A stretch of DNA of 5,410 nucleotides. It comes from Beijerinckiaceae bacterium. Its GTDB lineage: Bacteria > Pseudomonadota > Alphaproteobacteria > Rhizobiales > Beijerinckiaceae. This document shows positions 1 through 5,410 of this stretch, piece by piece (within the stretch, counting starts at the first letter, position 1; every line of letters starts with the position of its first letter). The notes beneath the pieces were generated by a model, which saw only the letters and a program-made list of their open reading frames with translations, was not told where the DNA came from and searched no databases. The DNA is taken from positions 1 to 5,410 of the forward strand of contig CANGOK010000220.1 in the NCBI GenBank assembly GCA_947455285.1. Reading direction: 5' to 3'. Position numbers and translations under genes: made by a program.

Positions 1-414
1 ATGCTGATGTTCGACCGGATCACGGAAATCTCCGAGACCGGCGGCGCCAATGGCAAGGGCGGGATTCGCGCGGAATTCGACATCAAGCCCGACCTTTGGT
101 TCTTCGCCTGCCATTTTCAAGGCGATCCCGTCATGCCCGGCTGCCTCGGCCTTGACGCCCTCTGGCAGCTCTGCGGCTTCTATCTTGGCTGGCTTGGCTC
201 GCCCGGCCGTGGCCGCGCCCTTGGCGTCGGCGAGGTGAAGTTCACCGGTCAGGTCCTGCCGAGCGTCAAGAAGGTCGTCTACGGCATCGATTTCAAGCGC
301 GTGTTCCGCACCAAGCTGGTGCTGGGCATCGCCGATGGCTTCGTCGAGGCCGATGGCGTGCGCATCTATGAGGCCAAGGATTTGCGCGTCGGTCTGTTCC
401 AGCCGGAAGCCTGA
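1..414 (+). CDS. fabA: 3-hydroxydecanoyl-ACP dehydratase/isomerase FabA, 5' end cut off by the window
   Basis: FabA dehydrates 3-hydroxydecanoyl-ACP to trans-2-decenoyl-ACP and isomerises it to cis-3-decenoyl-ACP, the branch point to unsaturated fatty acids. It is a cytoplasmic hot-dog-fold dimer. The visible 137 residues contain the active-site block CHFQGDPVMPGCLGLDALWQ. Its His38 and Asp52 match E. coli His70 and Asp84, both with the same offset of 32. That offset means about 32 N-terminal residues lie before the window, so the ATG at position 1 is an internal methionine (the MLMFDRI segment), not the start. The 3' part is complete, with the KFTGQV and FKRVFRTKLVLG segments and a TGA stop. 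It lies 44 bp upstream of fabB on the same strand, and the two enzymes act in sequence. In rhizobia the gene before fabA is often irr, but that region is outside this window. Family assignment is near certain. Confidence 0.96.
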   Translation: MLMFDRITEISETGGANGKGGIRAEFDIKPDLWFFACHFQGDPVMPGCLGLDALWQLCGFYLGWLGSPGRGRALGVGEVKFTGQVLPSVKKVVYGIDFKRVFRTKLVLGIADGFVEADGVRIYEAKDLRVGLFQPEA

Positions 415-447
415 TCCCCTGAGCTGCCTCTGACATCATCTGTTCGC

Positions 448-452
448 AGGAG
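448..452 (+). promoter_or_regulatory. Ribosome binding site of fabB
   Basis: AGGAG lies 6 nt before the ATG at 459 and supports that codon as the fabB start. The rest of the 44-bp gap after fabA shows no terminator, so fabA and fabB are probably co-transcribed. Confidence 0.8.
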
Positions 453-458
453 AAACGT

Positions 459-1676
459 ATGAGACGGGTTGTCGTCACCGGTATGGGGATCGTGTCCTCG
501 ATCGGCAATAATGTGCAGGAAGTCACGACCTCCCTGCGCAACGCCACCCCCGGTATCGTGCGGGCTGATAAATATGCGGAGCTGGGCTTCCGCTGCCAGG
601 TGCACGGCGCCCCCACGCTCGATCCCGAGACGGTGGTCGATCGCCGCGCCATGCGCTTCCATGGCGGCGGCACGGGCTGGAACCATGTGGCCATGGAACA
701 GGCCATCGCCGATTCCGGCCTTGAAGAATCCGACATCTCCAACGACCGCACCGGCATCATCATGGGCTCGGGCGGTCCGTCCGCGCGCACGCTCGTCGAA
801 GCCGCCGACATCACCCGCACCAAGGGTCCCAAGCGCGTTGGTCCCTTCGCCGTGCCCAAGGCCATGTCCTCGACCGCCTCGGCGACCCTCGCCACCTGGT
901 TCAAGATCCGGGGCGTGAACTATTCCATCTCCTCGGCCTGCTCCACCTCGGCCCATTGCATCGGCAATGCGGCGGAGATGATTCAGTGGGGCAAGCAGGA
1001 TGTGATGTTCGCTGGCGGCTGCGAAGAGCTCGACTGGACCCTGTCCGTGCTCTTCGACGCCATGGGCGCCATGTCGTCGAGCTACAACGACACCCCCGGC
1101 ACGGCCTCGCGCGCCTATGACAAAACCCGCGACGGTTTCGTCATCGCTGGCGGCGCGGGTGTGCTCGTGCTTGAGGAATATGAACACGCCAAGGCGCGCG
1201 GCGCGAAGATCTACGCCGAGATCGTCGGCTATGGCGCGACTTCGGACGGTCACGACATGGTCGCCCCCTCGGGTGAAGGCGCGATGCGCTGCATGCGTCA
1301 GGCGCTCGCCACCGTGAAGACGCCGATCGACTACATCAACCCCCATGCTACCTCGACGCCCATCGGCGATCTCAAGGAGATCGAGGCCATACGCGCGGTC
1401 TTCGGCGACAAGGTTCCGGCGATCTCCGCCACCAAGTCGCTCTCGGGCCATTCGCTTGGCGCCGCCGGCGTGCAGGAGGCGATCTATTCGCTTCTGATGA
1501 TGCAGCATGGCTTCATCGCCGAAAGCGCGAACATCACCGAAATTGATCCTGCCTTCGCCGACATGCCGATCCTGCGCAAGCGTCAGGACAATGCGAAGCT
1601 CGGCACGGTTCTGTCGAACTCCTTCGGCTTTGGCGGCACCAACGCCACGCTGGTGATGAAGCATATCGATCTGTAA
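459..1676 (+). CDS. fabB: 3-oxoacyl-ACP synthase I (KAS I) FabB
   Basis: FabB condenses malonyl-ACP with acyl-ACP in the cytoplasm and is the KAS needed to elongate the cis-3-decenoyl-ACP made by FabA. The 405-residue length matches the family (E. coli about 406). The thiolase-fold catalytic set is complete: the nucleophile Cys161 in SSACSTSAHCIGNA, His296 in NPHATSTPIGD, Lys326 and His331 in TKSLSGHSLGAAG. Each sits two residues before E. coli Cys163, His298, Lys328 and His333. The C-terminal glycine-rich FGFGGTN loop is at 389-395. The N-terminus MRRVVVTGMGIVSSIG is typical of the family, and AGGAG sits 6 nt before the ATG. FabB rather than FabF is supported by the fabA neighbour, by the HATSTPIGD form of the histidine motif (FabF usually has HGTST) and by the absence of the usual fabF neighbours. 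The large open frame on the opposite strand is a codon-usage shadow. Confidence 0.97.
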   Translation: MRRVVVTGMGIVSSIGNNVQEVTTSLRNATPGIVRADKYAELGFRCQVHGAPTLDPETVVDRRAMRFHGGGTGWNHVAMEQAIADSGLEESDISNDRTGIIMGSGGPSARTLVEAADITRTKGPKRVGPFAVPKAMSSTASATLATWFKIRGVNYSISSACSTSAHCIGNAAEMIQWGKQDVMFAGGCEELDWTLSVLFDAMGAMSSSYNDTPGTASRAYDKTRDGFVIAGGAGVLVLEEYEHAKARGAKIYAEIVGYGATSDGHDMVAPSGEGAMRCMRQALATVKTPIDYINPHATSTPIGDLKEIEAIRAVFGDKVPAISATKSLSGHSLGAAGVQEAIYSLLMMQHGFIAESANITEIDPAFADMPILRKRQDNAKLGTVLSNSFGFGGTNATLVMKHIDL

Positions 1677-1682
1677 TTGGCA

Positions 1683-1712
1683 GGGGCCGCCGCGCATGCG
1701 CCTCGCGGCCCC
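1683..1712 (+). terminator. GC-rich hairpin after fabB, possible weak or attenuating terminator
   Basis: GGGGCCGC (1683-1690) and GCGGCCCC (1705-1712) form a perfect 8-bp stem around a 14-nt loop, starting 6 nt after the fabB stop codon. The loop contains the 10-bp palindrome GCGCATGCGC (1692-1701). No T-tract follows, so it does not meet the usual rule for an intrinsic terminator. It could slow RNA polymerase, protect the fabAB 3' end, or do nothing. The stem is seen directly; the function is inference. Confidence 0.35.
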
Positions 1713-1717
1713 GCCTG

Positions 1718-1740
1718 TAACGATTTGCAATCAATTGTTA
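1718..1740. repeat. Inverted repeat in the fabB-fabI gap, operator-like or second hairpin
   Basis: TAACGATT (1718-1725) and AATTGTTA (1733-1740) are inverted copies with one G-T mismatch (a wobble pair in RNA) around a 7-nt centre. It is AT-rich within a GC-rich gap, as transcription-factor operators often are. I recognise no known box. The rest of the 146-bp gap (1677-1822) holds no gene. I found no convincing -35/-10 pair there either: TTGCAA (1725-1730) and TTGCCA (1743-1748) lack a matching -10. Confidence 0.35.
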
Positions 1741-1816
1741 CTTTGCCATAGCGACGTTCTGGGCGACGAGTTGGTCCTGCGAACGCTCAAGCTGCGATGC
1801 GCTCCGCATATGGCGT

Positions 1817-1822
1817 GAAGGG
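1817..1822 (+). promoter_or_regulatory. Purine-rich Shine-Dalgarno-like site abutting the fabI ATG
   Basis: GAAGGG directly touches the ATG at 1823, closer than the usual 5-9 nt. Measured from this site, the in-frame TTG at 1832 would be 9 nt away and the ATG at 1838 15 nt away. No other purine-rich site is obvious just upstream, so the initiation codon of fabI is less certain than the reading frame. Confidence 0.4.
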
Positions 1823-2632
1823 ATGACTGGCTTGTTGATGCAAGGAAAACGCGGCCTGATCATGGGCGTCGCCAACGATCATTCGATCGCCTGGGGAATC
1901 GCTAAGGCCATCGCCGCGCAGGGCGCCGAACTCGCCTTCACCTATCAGGGCGAGGCCCTTGGCAAGCGCGTGAAGCCGCTGGCCGAAAGCCTTGGCTCCG
2001 ACATCGTCCTGCCTTGCGACGTGGAAGACATCGCCAGCGTCGACGCCGTCTTTGAGGAACTCGCGCGTCGCTGGGGCAAGCTCGATTTCGTCGTCCACGC
2101 CATCGGCTTCTCCGACAAGAACGAACTCAAGGGCCGGTATATCGAGCAGACCACTCGCGAGAATTTCTCGCGCACCATGGTCATCTCCTGCTTCTCCTTC
2201 ACCGAAGTGGCGCAGCGCGCTTCGAAGATGATGAACGAGGGCGGTTCGCTCCTGACCCTGACCTATGGCGGCGCCACCCGCGTCATGCCGAACTACAATG
2301 TCATGGGCCTCGCCAAGGCGGCGCTGGAATCGAGCGTGCGTTATCTGGCGAGCGATCTTGGTCCGCAGTCCATTCGCGTCAACGCCATTTCCGCCGGTCC
2401 CATCCGCACCCTCGCGGGCGCGGGCATCGGCGAGGCGCGGGCCATGTTCGCCTTCCAGCGCGCCCATTCGCCGCTGCGCCGTGCGGTCACGATTGAGGAT
2501 GTGGGCGGCTCCGCGCTCTACCTGCTTTCCGACCTCTCCTCGGGCGTGACCGGGGAAGTCCATTTCGTTGACGCGGGCTACAACGTCATCTCCATGCCTC
2601 GTCCCGAGGACATGAAGGGCGAGGATGACTGA
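1823..2632 (+). CDS. fabI: Enoyl-ACP reductase (NADH-type) FabI
   Basis: FabI reduces trans-2-enoyl-ACP to acyl-ACP, the last step of each elongation cycle, and is the target of triclosan and isoniazid-type inhibitors. The 269 residues form a divergent short-chain dehydrogenase fold. The cofactor loop is GVANDHSIAWGIA (15-27), and the CDV at 65-67 and VHAIGFSDKNELKG at 91-104 are typical of FabI. The catalytic set is Tyr148, Tyr158 and Lys165 with the FabI spacing Y-x6-K, each two residues after E. coli Tyr146, Tyr156 and Lys163. The substrate-loop residue matching E. coli Phe203 is Ala205 (IGEA). The frame is open upstream into fabB but has no ATG, GTG or TTG after the fabB stop, so ATG 1823 is the first possible start, and it gives the MTGL-type N-terminus I know from rhizobial FabI. 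The 146-bp gap leaves open whether fabI has its own promoter. Frame and family are certain; the exact start is less so. Confidence 0.96.
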   Translation: MTGLLMQGKRGLIMGVANDHSIAWGIAKAIAAQGAELAFTYQGEALGKRVKPLAESLGSDIVLPCDVEDIASVDAVFEELARRWGKLDFVVHAIGFSDKNELKGRYIEQTTRENFSRTMVISCFSFTEVAQRASKMMNEGGSLLTLTYGGATRVMPNYNVMGLAKAALESSVRYLASDLGPQSIRVNAISAGPIRTLAGAGIGEARAMFAFQRAHSPLRRAVTIEDVGGSALYLLSDLSSGVTGEVHFVDAGYNVISMPRPEDMKGEDD

Positions 2633-2658
2633 TCCTCGCCGTTCGGCTTTTCTTTTTT
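2618..2658 (+). terminator. Probable intrinsic terminator of the fab operon, overlapping the fabI stop
   Basis: GGCGAGGAT (2618-2626) and ATCCTCGCC (2632-2640) form a perfect 9-bp stem with a 5-nt loop. The fabI TGA (2630-2632) spans the loop and the first base of the right arm. A T-rich tract with one C (2648-2658) begins 7 nt after the stem. The linker GTTCGGC can pair its GGC with the GCC ending the stem, giving a small alternative hairpin that directly abuts the Ts. The 7-nt gap is the weak point, but stem plus T-tract at an operon end fits termination well. Confidence 0.65.
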
Positions 2659-2686
2659 GAAATTTCATCATAAGCTTAAGAATAAT
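2657..2686 (+). promoter_or_regulatory. Putative sigma-70-type promoter of the membrane protein gene
   Basis: TTGAAA (2657-2662) and AATAAT (2681-2686) each match 5 of 6 consensus bases and are 18 nt apart, in the most AT-rich stretch of the window. They predict a transcription start near 2693 and a leader of about 18 nt. The -35 begins where the fab terminator T-tract ends. Any AT-rich spacer can give such matches by chance, so this is inference from position and fit. Confidence 0.45.
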
Positions 2687-2699
2687 TTTCATTTGATTT

Positions 2700-2704
2700 G
2701 AGGA
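2700..2704 (+). promoter_or_regulatory. Ribosome binding site that fixes the start at 2711
   Basis: GAGGA ends 6 nt before the ATG at 2711, the ideal spacing. The in-frame TTG at 2705 would directly abut this site and is therefore unlikely to be the start, although it gives a frame two codons longer. Confidence 0.75.
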
Positions 2705-2710
2705 TTGCGG

Positions 2711-4510
2711 ATGCTCGTTTCCGGGCAGCAGGGCTCGCCTGCGTCACAACCGGCGCTGTCGCTGTCTTTCACTCAGGTTCTCGCGGTCGGTTTTCTGGTT
2801 TGCCTCGCCATTTCATGGCCGCCGATCAGGTCGGTCTGGCTTGAAGGGAATTTTGGCGACACTGACGACGCCATGCGCATGGTTCAGGTGCGGGACTGGC
2901 TCGCAGGCCGCGGCTGGTACGATCTGCGGGTCGAACGGCTTGATCCTCCAATCGGCGTTCTCATGCATTGGTCGCGGGTGGTCGATCTGCCCATCGCCGC
3001 CCTGTTGCGTTTCTTCCAGTTCTTCGCAGATCAAGAGACGGCGGAGCGCCTCGCCCGGATCGCCTTTCCGCTGATCCTGCAGGGATTGCTCCTCTGGGCG
3101 GTTGGTCTCTGCGCTGGGCTTCTGGCGGGGGCCTTCGGCGCGATGATCGGCGTCTTTCTCATCATCGCTTCGGGCATGAGCCTGTGGCAGTTCATCCCCG
3201 GACGCATCGACCATCACGCGCCGCAGATTCTTCTTCTGGTTTTGATGACCTACGCTTGTCTTTGCGCCCTTGATCCGAAGCGCGCGAGCATGGCGGCCAT
3301 GTCAGGCGCCTGCGCCGCGCTCAGCCTCGCCATCGCCATCGAGAACCTGCCCTTCATTCTCGTGCTGATGACGATTTTCCCCTTGGCTTATGCAGCGCAG
3401 GGAGCGCCCATGCGGGCGGCGCTTGCTTGGATGGGCGCTGGCTGGGGCGGCGGCCTGCTGATCTTCTACGCGCTGTTTCAGGCGCCGACGCTTTGGCTCG
3501 TCAGCGCTTGCGACGCCATCTCGGCGGTTCATATGCGCAGCGGGCTTGTGGGCGGCGTGGCCATGCTGGCTTTGGCCGGTTTCGATGGCTGGCGTTCTCC
3601 GAATTTGCGTGGACGCATCATCGCCACGAGTTTCGCCGGACTTTTCGCCGCGATTCCACTCTGGCTCGACCGGCAATGCTACCTTGATCCCTTCAGCGCT
3701 GTTGATCCGCTGGTGCGCAAGCTCTGGCTTTCGAATGTGCGCGAGGCTCAAGGCGTCATGAGCATGTTTGCGGAGCATCCCGAGGGTTTTTGGGGCTGGG
3801 TCATGCCCTCGGCTTTGGGCGCGGTGGCGATCGCCGCCGCCGTTTATCTGGAACGGGGCCTCACCCGAACCCGTCACCTCGCCCTGTTGGCGCTCACCCT
3901 CGCAGGCTGCGCCGCTGCCTCTTATATGATGCGCGCAATAAGCAGCGTGACCCCGCTCGCTTTGCTGGGAGGCGTCTGGGCGGTGACGCGCGTGCAGCAG
4001 TTATATGGAAGGCGCGAGTGGTTCGCCGCCGCCCTGCTCATTCCCTCGCTCGCGCCTTTCACCAGCGTCGGCTGGACCGCCGCCATTCCCTTGAAGGAGG
4101 CGCCGGCCGAGAAGGAGTATGACAAGGCCGTCGCAGCTTGCATGACCGCAGAAGCTTTCACGCCGCTGCGGAGCTTGCCCAAGGGCGCGTTTCTGGCGCT
4201 GCCTGATCTCGGACCCTACTTGCTCGCGCACACGGAACACAGCGCCATCGCCGGTCCCTATCATCGCAACAATCACGGGAACAGGCTGATGTATGACATC
4301 TTTCTGGCCCAGCCCGCGGCGGCGCAGGACATGATGCGGGAGGCGGGCCTGCGCTATATCGCGCTTTGCCATTGGAGCAAGACGGGGGAGCATCTCGTTC
4401 GCTTGGCGCCCGAGGGATTCGCCGCAGCGCTCGCGAAGGAGGACCCGCCATCATGGCTTCGCCCGATCGAGGCGGCGACGATTTTGCGGCTCTATGAAGT
4501 GACGCCCTGA
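2711..4510 (+). CDS. Polytopic membrane protein, GT-C-fold glycosyltransferase-like, substrate unknown
   Basis: The 599 residues show roughly 11-13 hydrophobic helices between about 18 and 455, then a soluble C-terminal part (about 460-599), probably periplasmic. After the first helix comes GDTDDAMR (49-56), an acidic first-loop motif placed like the DxD of GT-C enzymes such as STT3/PglB and PMT, which use lipid-linked sugars. A second motif, GRIDHH (164-169), falls where the second acidic motif is expected, and Glu211 lies in a membrane segment. A loop near 339-350 carries NVREAQ. The WWDYG motif of true oligosaccharyltransferases is absent. The C-terminal part has GPYHRNNHGN (515-524) and two cysteines, 477 and 553, that could pair. 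I recall similar unnamed proteins in alphaproteobacteria. A likely role is sugar transfer to an envelope molecule, but no neighbour hints at the acceptor. It appears separately transcribed from the fab genes and ends 4 bp from pyrF. GT-C membership is inference from motif placement; the reading frame is secure. Confidence 0.8.
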   Translation: MLVSGQQGSPASQPALSLSFTQVLAVGFLVCLAISWPPIRSVWLEGNFGDTDDAMRMVQVRDWLAGRGWYDLRVERLDPPIGVLMHWSRVVDLPIAALLRFFQFFADQETAERLARIAFPLILQGLLLWAVGLCAGLLAGAFGAMIGVFLIIASGMSLWQFIPGRIDHHAPQILLLVLMTYACLCALDPKRASMAAMSGACAALSLAIAIENLPFILVLMTIFPLAYAAQGAPMRAALAWMGAGWGGGLLIFYALFQAPTLWLVSACDAISAVHMRSGLVGGVAMLALAGFDGWRSPNLRGRIIATSFAGLFAAIPLWLDRQCYLDPFSAVDPLVRKLWLSNVREAQGVMSMFAEHPEGFWGWVMPSALGAVAIAAAVYLERGLTRTRHLALLALTLAGCAAASYMMRAISSVTPLALLGGVWAVTRVQQLYGRREWFAAALLIPSLAPFTSVGWTAAIPLKEAPAEKEYDKAVAACMTAEAFTPLRSLPKGAFLALPDLGPYLLAHTEHSAIAGPYHRNNHGNRLMYDIFLAQPAAAQDMMREAGLRYIALCHWSKTGEHLVRLAPEGFAAALAKEDPPSWLRPIEAATILRLYEVTP

Positions 4511-4522
4511 AAGGTCAGGCCG
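4503..4522. terminator. Small inverted repeat joining the stop codons of two convergent genes
   Basis: CCTGA (4506-4510) and TCAGG (4515-4519) form a 5-bp stem around the 4-bp spacer AAGG. Beyond a C-C mismatch, two more pairs extend it. The left arm holds the TGA of the membrane protein gene and the right arm the TGA of pyrF on the other strand, so the same structure would form in both transcripts. It has no T-tract and is short, so a terminator role is weakly supported. Confidence 0.25.
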
Positions 4523-5213
4523 CGCTGGCGATTTCCGCGACGATGGCCTGTGCAGCCGCGACGGGATCGGGGGCCTGCGTCACCGGACGGCCGACGACAA
4601 GGTGGTTCGCGCCCGCCGCTATGGCGCGGGCAGGGGTCATCACGCGCTTCTGGTCGCCAAGCACGCCGTCAGCCATACGGATGCCGGGGGTCACGAGCAG
4701 CATGTCGGGTCCGACCAGCGCGCGCATGTCCGCCGCCTCCTCCGCCGAGAGGATCAGGCCGTGGACGCCCGCCTCGCGCGCCTGTCGCGCGCGCCGCGCC
4801 ACGAGATCCTTCACGCCGAAAGCGTAGCCGGCCTCAGCGAGGTCAGCATCGTCATAGGAGGTCATGACAGTGACCGCGAGCAGCTTCATGGACGAGCCGC
4901 CGAGCGCCCCGCGCGCCGCCTTCATGGTCTGGGGATAGGCGTGGACGGTGAGGAAGGTCGCGCCGAGGTCGGCCACCTGTTCGGTCGCCTTGGCGACGGT
5001 GTTGGGAATGTCGTGCAGCTTGAGATCGAGAAAGACCTTCTTGCCTGACTGGGCGAGATCACGCGCGAGGCCAAGACCGCCCGCATAGGTCAGCTCCATG
5101 CCGACCTTGTAGAAGCTCACGGCGTCGCCGAGCCGCGCAACCATTGCTTCGGCTGCGCCGACGCTCGGCAAGTCGAGGGCGACGATGAGGCGGTCGCGGG
5201 GGTCGATGGTCAT
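4515..5213 (-). CDS. pyrF: Orotidine 5'-phosphate decarboxylase PyrF
   Basis: PyrF converts OMP to UMP, the last step of de novo pyrimidine synthesis, in the cytoplasm. The 232 residues match the usual bacterial length for this single-domain TIM barrel. Visible motifs, in order, are ALDLPS with Asp14, FYKVGMEL with Lys36, the signature FLDLKLHDIPNT (61-72), TVHA (89-92), VTPGIR (174-179) and VVGRP (206-210). The catalytic charged network is Lys36, Asp63, Lys65 and Asp68; Arg179 and the Gly208-Arg209 pair would hold the phosphate. The start is the ATG at 5211-5213, 8 nt after the stop of the upstream gene, which suggests co-transcription. The nearby ribosome binding site (AGGCG-like) is weak, so translation may be coupled to the upstream gene. 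It converges with the membrane protein gene, 4 bp between stop codons. Confidence 0.97.
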   Translation of the reverse strand: MTIDPRDRLIVALDLPSVGAAEAMVARLGDAVSFYKVGMELTYAGGLGLARDLAQSGKKVFLDLKLHDIPNTVAKATEQVADLGATFLTVHAYPQTMKAARGALGGSSMKLLAVTVMTSYDDADLAEAGYAFGVKDLVARRARQAREAGVHGLILSAEEAADMRALVGPDMLLVTPGIRMADGVLGDQKRVMTPARAIAAGANHLVVGRPVTQAPDPVAAAQAIVAEIASAA

Positions 5214-5221
5214 GGGATCGC

Positions 5222-5410
5222 CTAGTCTCTGGGCTGCTTTTTGTGTTCGCCGATCTTGCGTAGCAGCGTGATCGCCGGGCGCAGGGCGGGGTCATTGCTC
5301 ATGCGCAGCCGCTGCAGCTCGAACTGGCGGCGCGCGCGCTGGGTGCGCTCCTTGATGCCCACGCCAACCTTCTCGCGGGTCTCGCGGAAACCTTCCTCGA
5401 CCCGGTCGCG
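5222..5410 (-). CDS. Unrecognised basic protein, last 62 residues only
   Basis: This frame enters from the window edge and ends at a TAG (5222-5224), 8 nt before pyrF. Only the C-terminal 62 residues are visible, beginning RDRVEEGFRETREK and ending EHKKQPRD. They are rich in Arg, Lys, Glu and Gln with almost no aromatic residues, and look largely helical, possibly coiled coil in the first 35 residues. No membrane segment or catalytic motif is visible. I do not recognise the family. That it is a real gene is supported by the tight spacing to pyrF and a composition consistent with a soluble, charged tail; a chance open frame over this GC-rich stretch cannot be excluded. Proximity to pyrF does not by itself imply a role in pyrimidine synthesis. 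Confidence 0.6.
   Translation of the reverse strand, partial: RDRVEEGFRETREKVGVGIKERTQRARRQFELQRLRMSNDPALRPAITLLRKIGEHKKQPRD

Noticed and set aside
1..3. ATG at the window start as the true fabA start
   Set aside because: Alignment to E. coli FabA by His70 and Asp84 shows about 32 residues missing, so this Met is internal and the gene is cut by the window edge.
366..1730. A 454-codon open frame on the - strand opposite fabB
   Set aside because: It is fully antisense to an intact fabB with all catalytic residues. Its Arg-, Gly- and His-rich composition is what the complement of GC-rich codons gives, and it resembles no known family.
2659..2678. Palindromes GAAATTTC and TAAGCTTA upstream of the membrane protein gene as operators
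   Set aside because: Both are short 8-bp AT-rich palindromes that are likely by chance in this spacer, and no known box matches.
1787..2692. A 301-codon open frame on the - strand opposite fabI
   Set aside because: It is antisense to an intact fabI, has shadow-like composition, and would begin within the terminator/promoter region of the next gene without a convincing ribosome binding site.
4516..4550. CAGGCC and GGCCTG as a second hairpin at the 3' end of pyrF
   Set aside because: Only 6 bp with a 23-nt loop, inside coding sequence, and expected by chance at this GC content.
5059..5295. A 78-codon - strand open frame overlapping pyrF and the upstream gene
   Set aside because: It is in a different frame from both, is Arg- and Pro-rich, and is explained by the two real frames.

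Overview
The window is GC-rich and looks like ordinary chromosome of an alphaproteobacterium, most likely of the order Hyphomicrobiales (Rhizobiales). This placement comes from the gene order fabA-fabB-fabI, which I know from that group, and from how closely the FabA, FabB and FabI sequences resemble the rhizobial forms. It is inference, since no rRNA or other marker gene is present.

Positions 1-2632 hold a fatty-acid synthesis block on the + strand. FabA (5' end cut off by the window edge) and FabB form the anaerobic unsaturated fatty acid branch: FabA makes and isomerises the 10-carbon enoyl-ACP, and FabB elongates the cis product. FabI, the enoyl-ACP reductase, completes each elongation cycle. 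fabA and fabB are 44 bp apart. fabI follows after a 146-bp gap that holds two inverted repeats but no gene. A strong hairpin spanning the fabI stop codon, followed by a T-rich tract, probably ends the transcript.

Positions 2633-2710 are AT-rich and carry the T-tract, a promoter-like pair of hexamers and a good ribosome binding site. They lead into a 599-residue polytopic membrane protein (2711-4510) that I read as a GT-C-fold glycosyltransferase-like protein of unknown substrate. This is the least understood gene here and the best candidate for follow-up.

Positions 4515-5410 are transcribed on the - strand: pyrF (UMP synthesis), preceded by the last 62 codons of an unrecognised basic protein. 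pyrF and the membrane protein gene converge with only 4 bp between their stop codons, and the two stop codons sit in the arms of one small hairpin.

I saw no tRNA, rRNA, CRISPR array, insertion sequence, phage gene or defence system. The window is mostly housekeeping sequence, and I found no convincing new multi-gene system.
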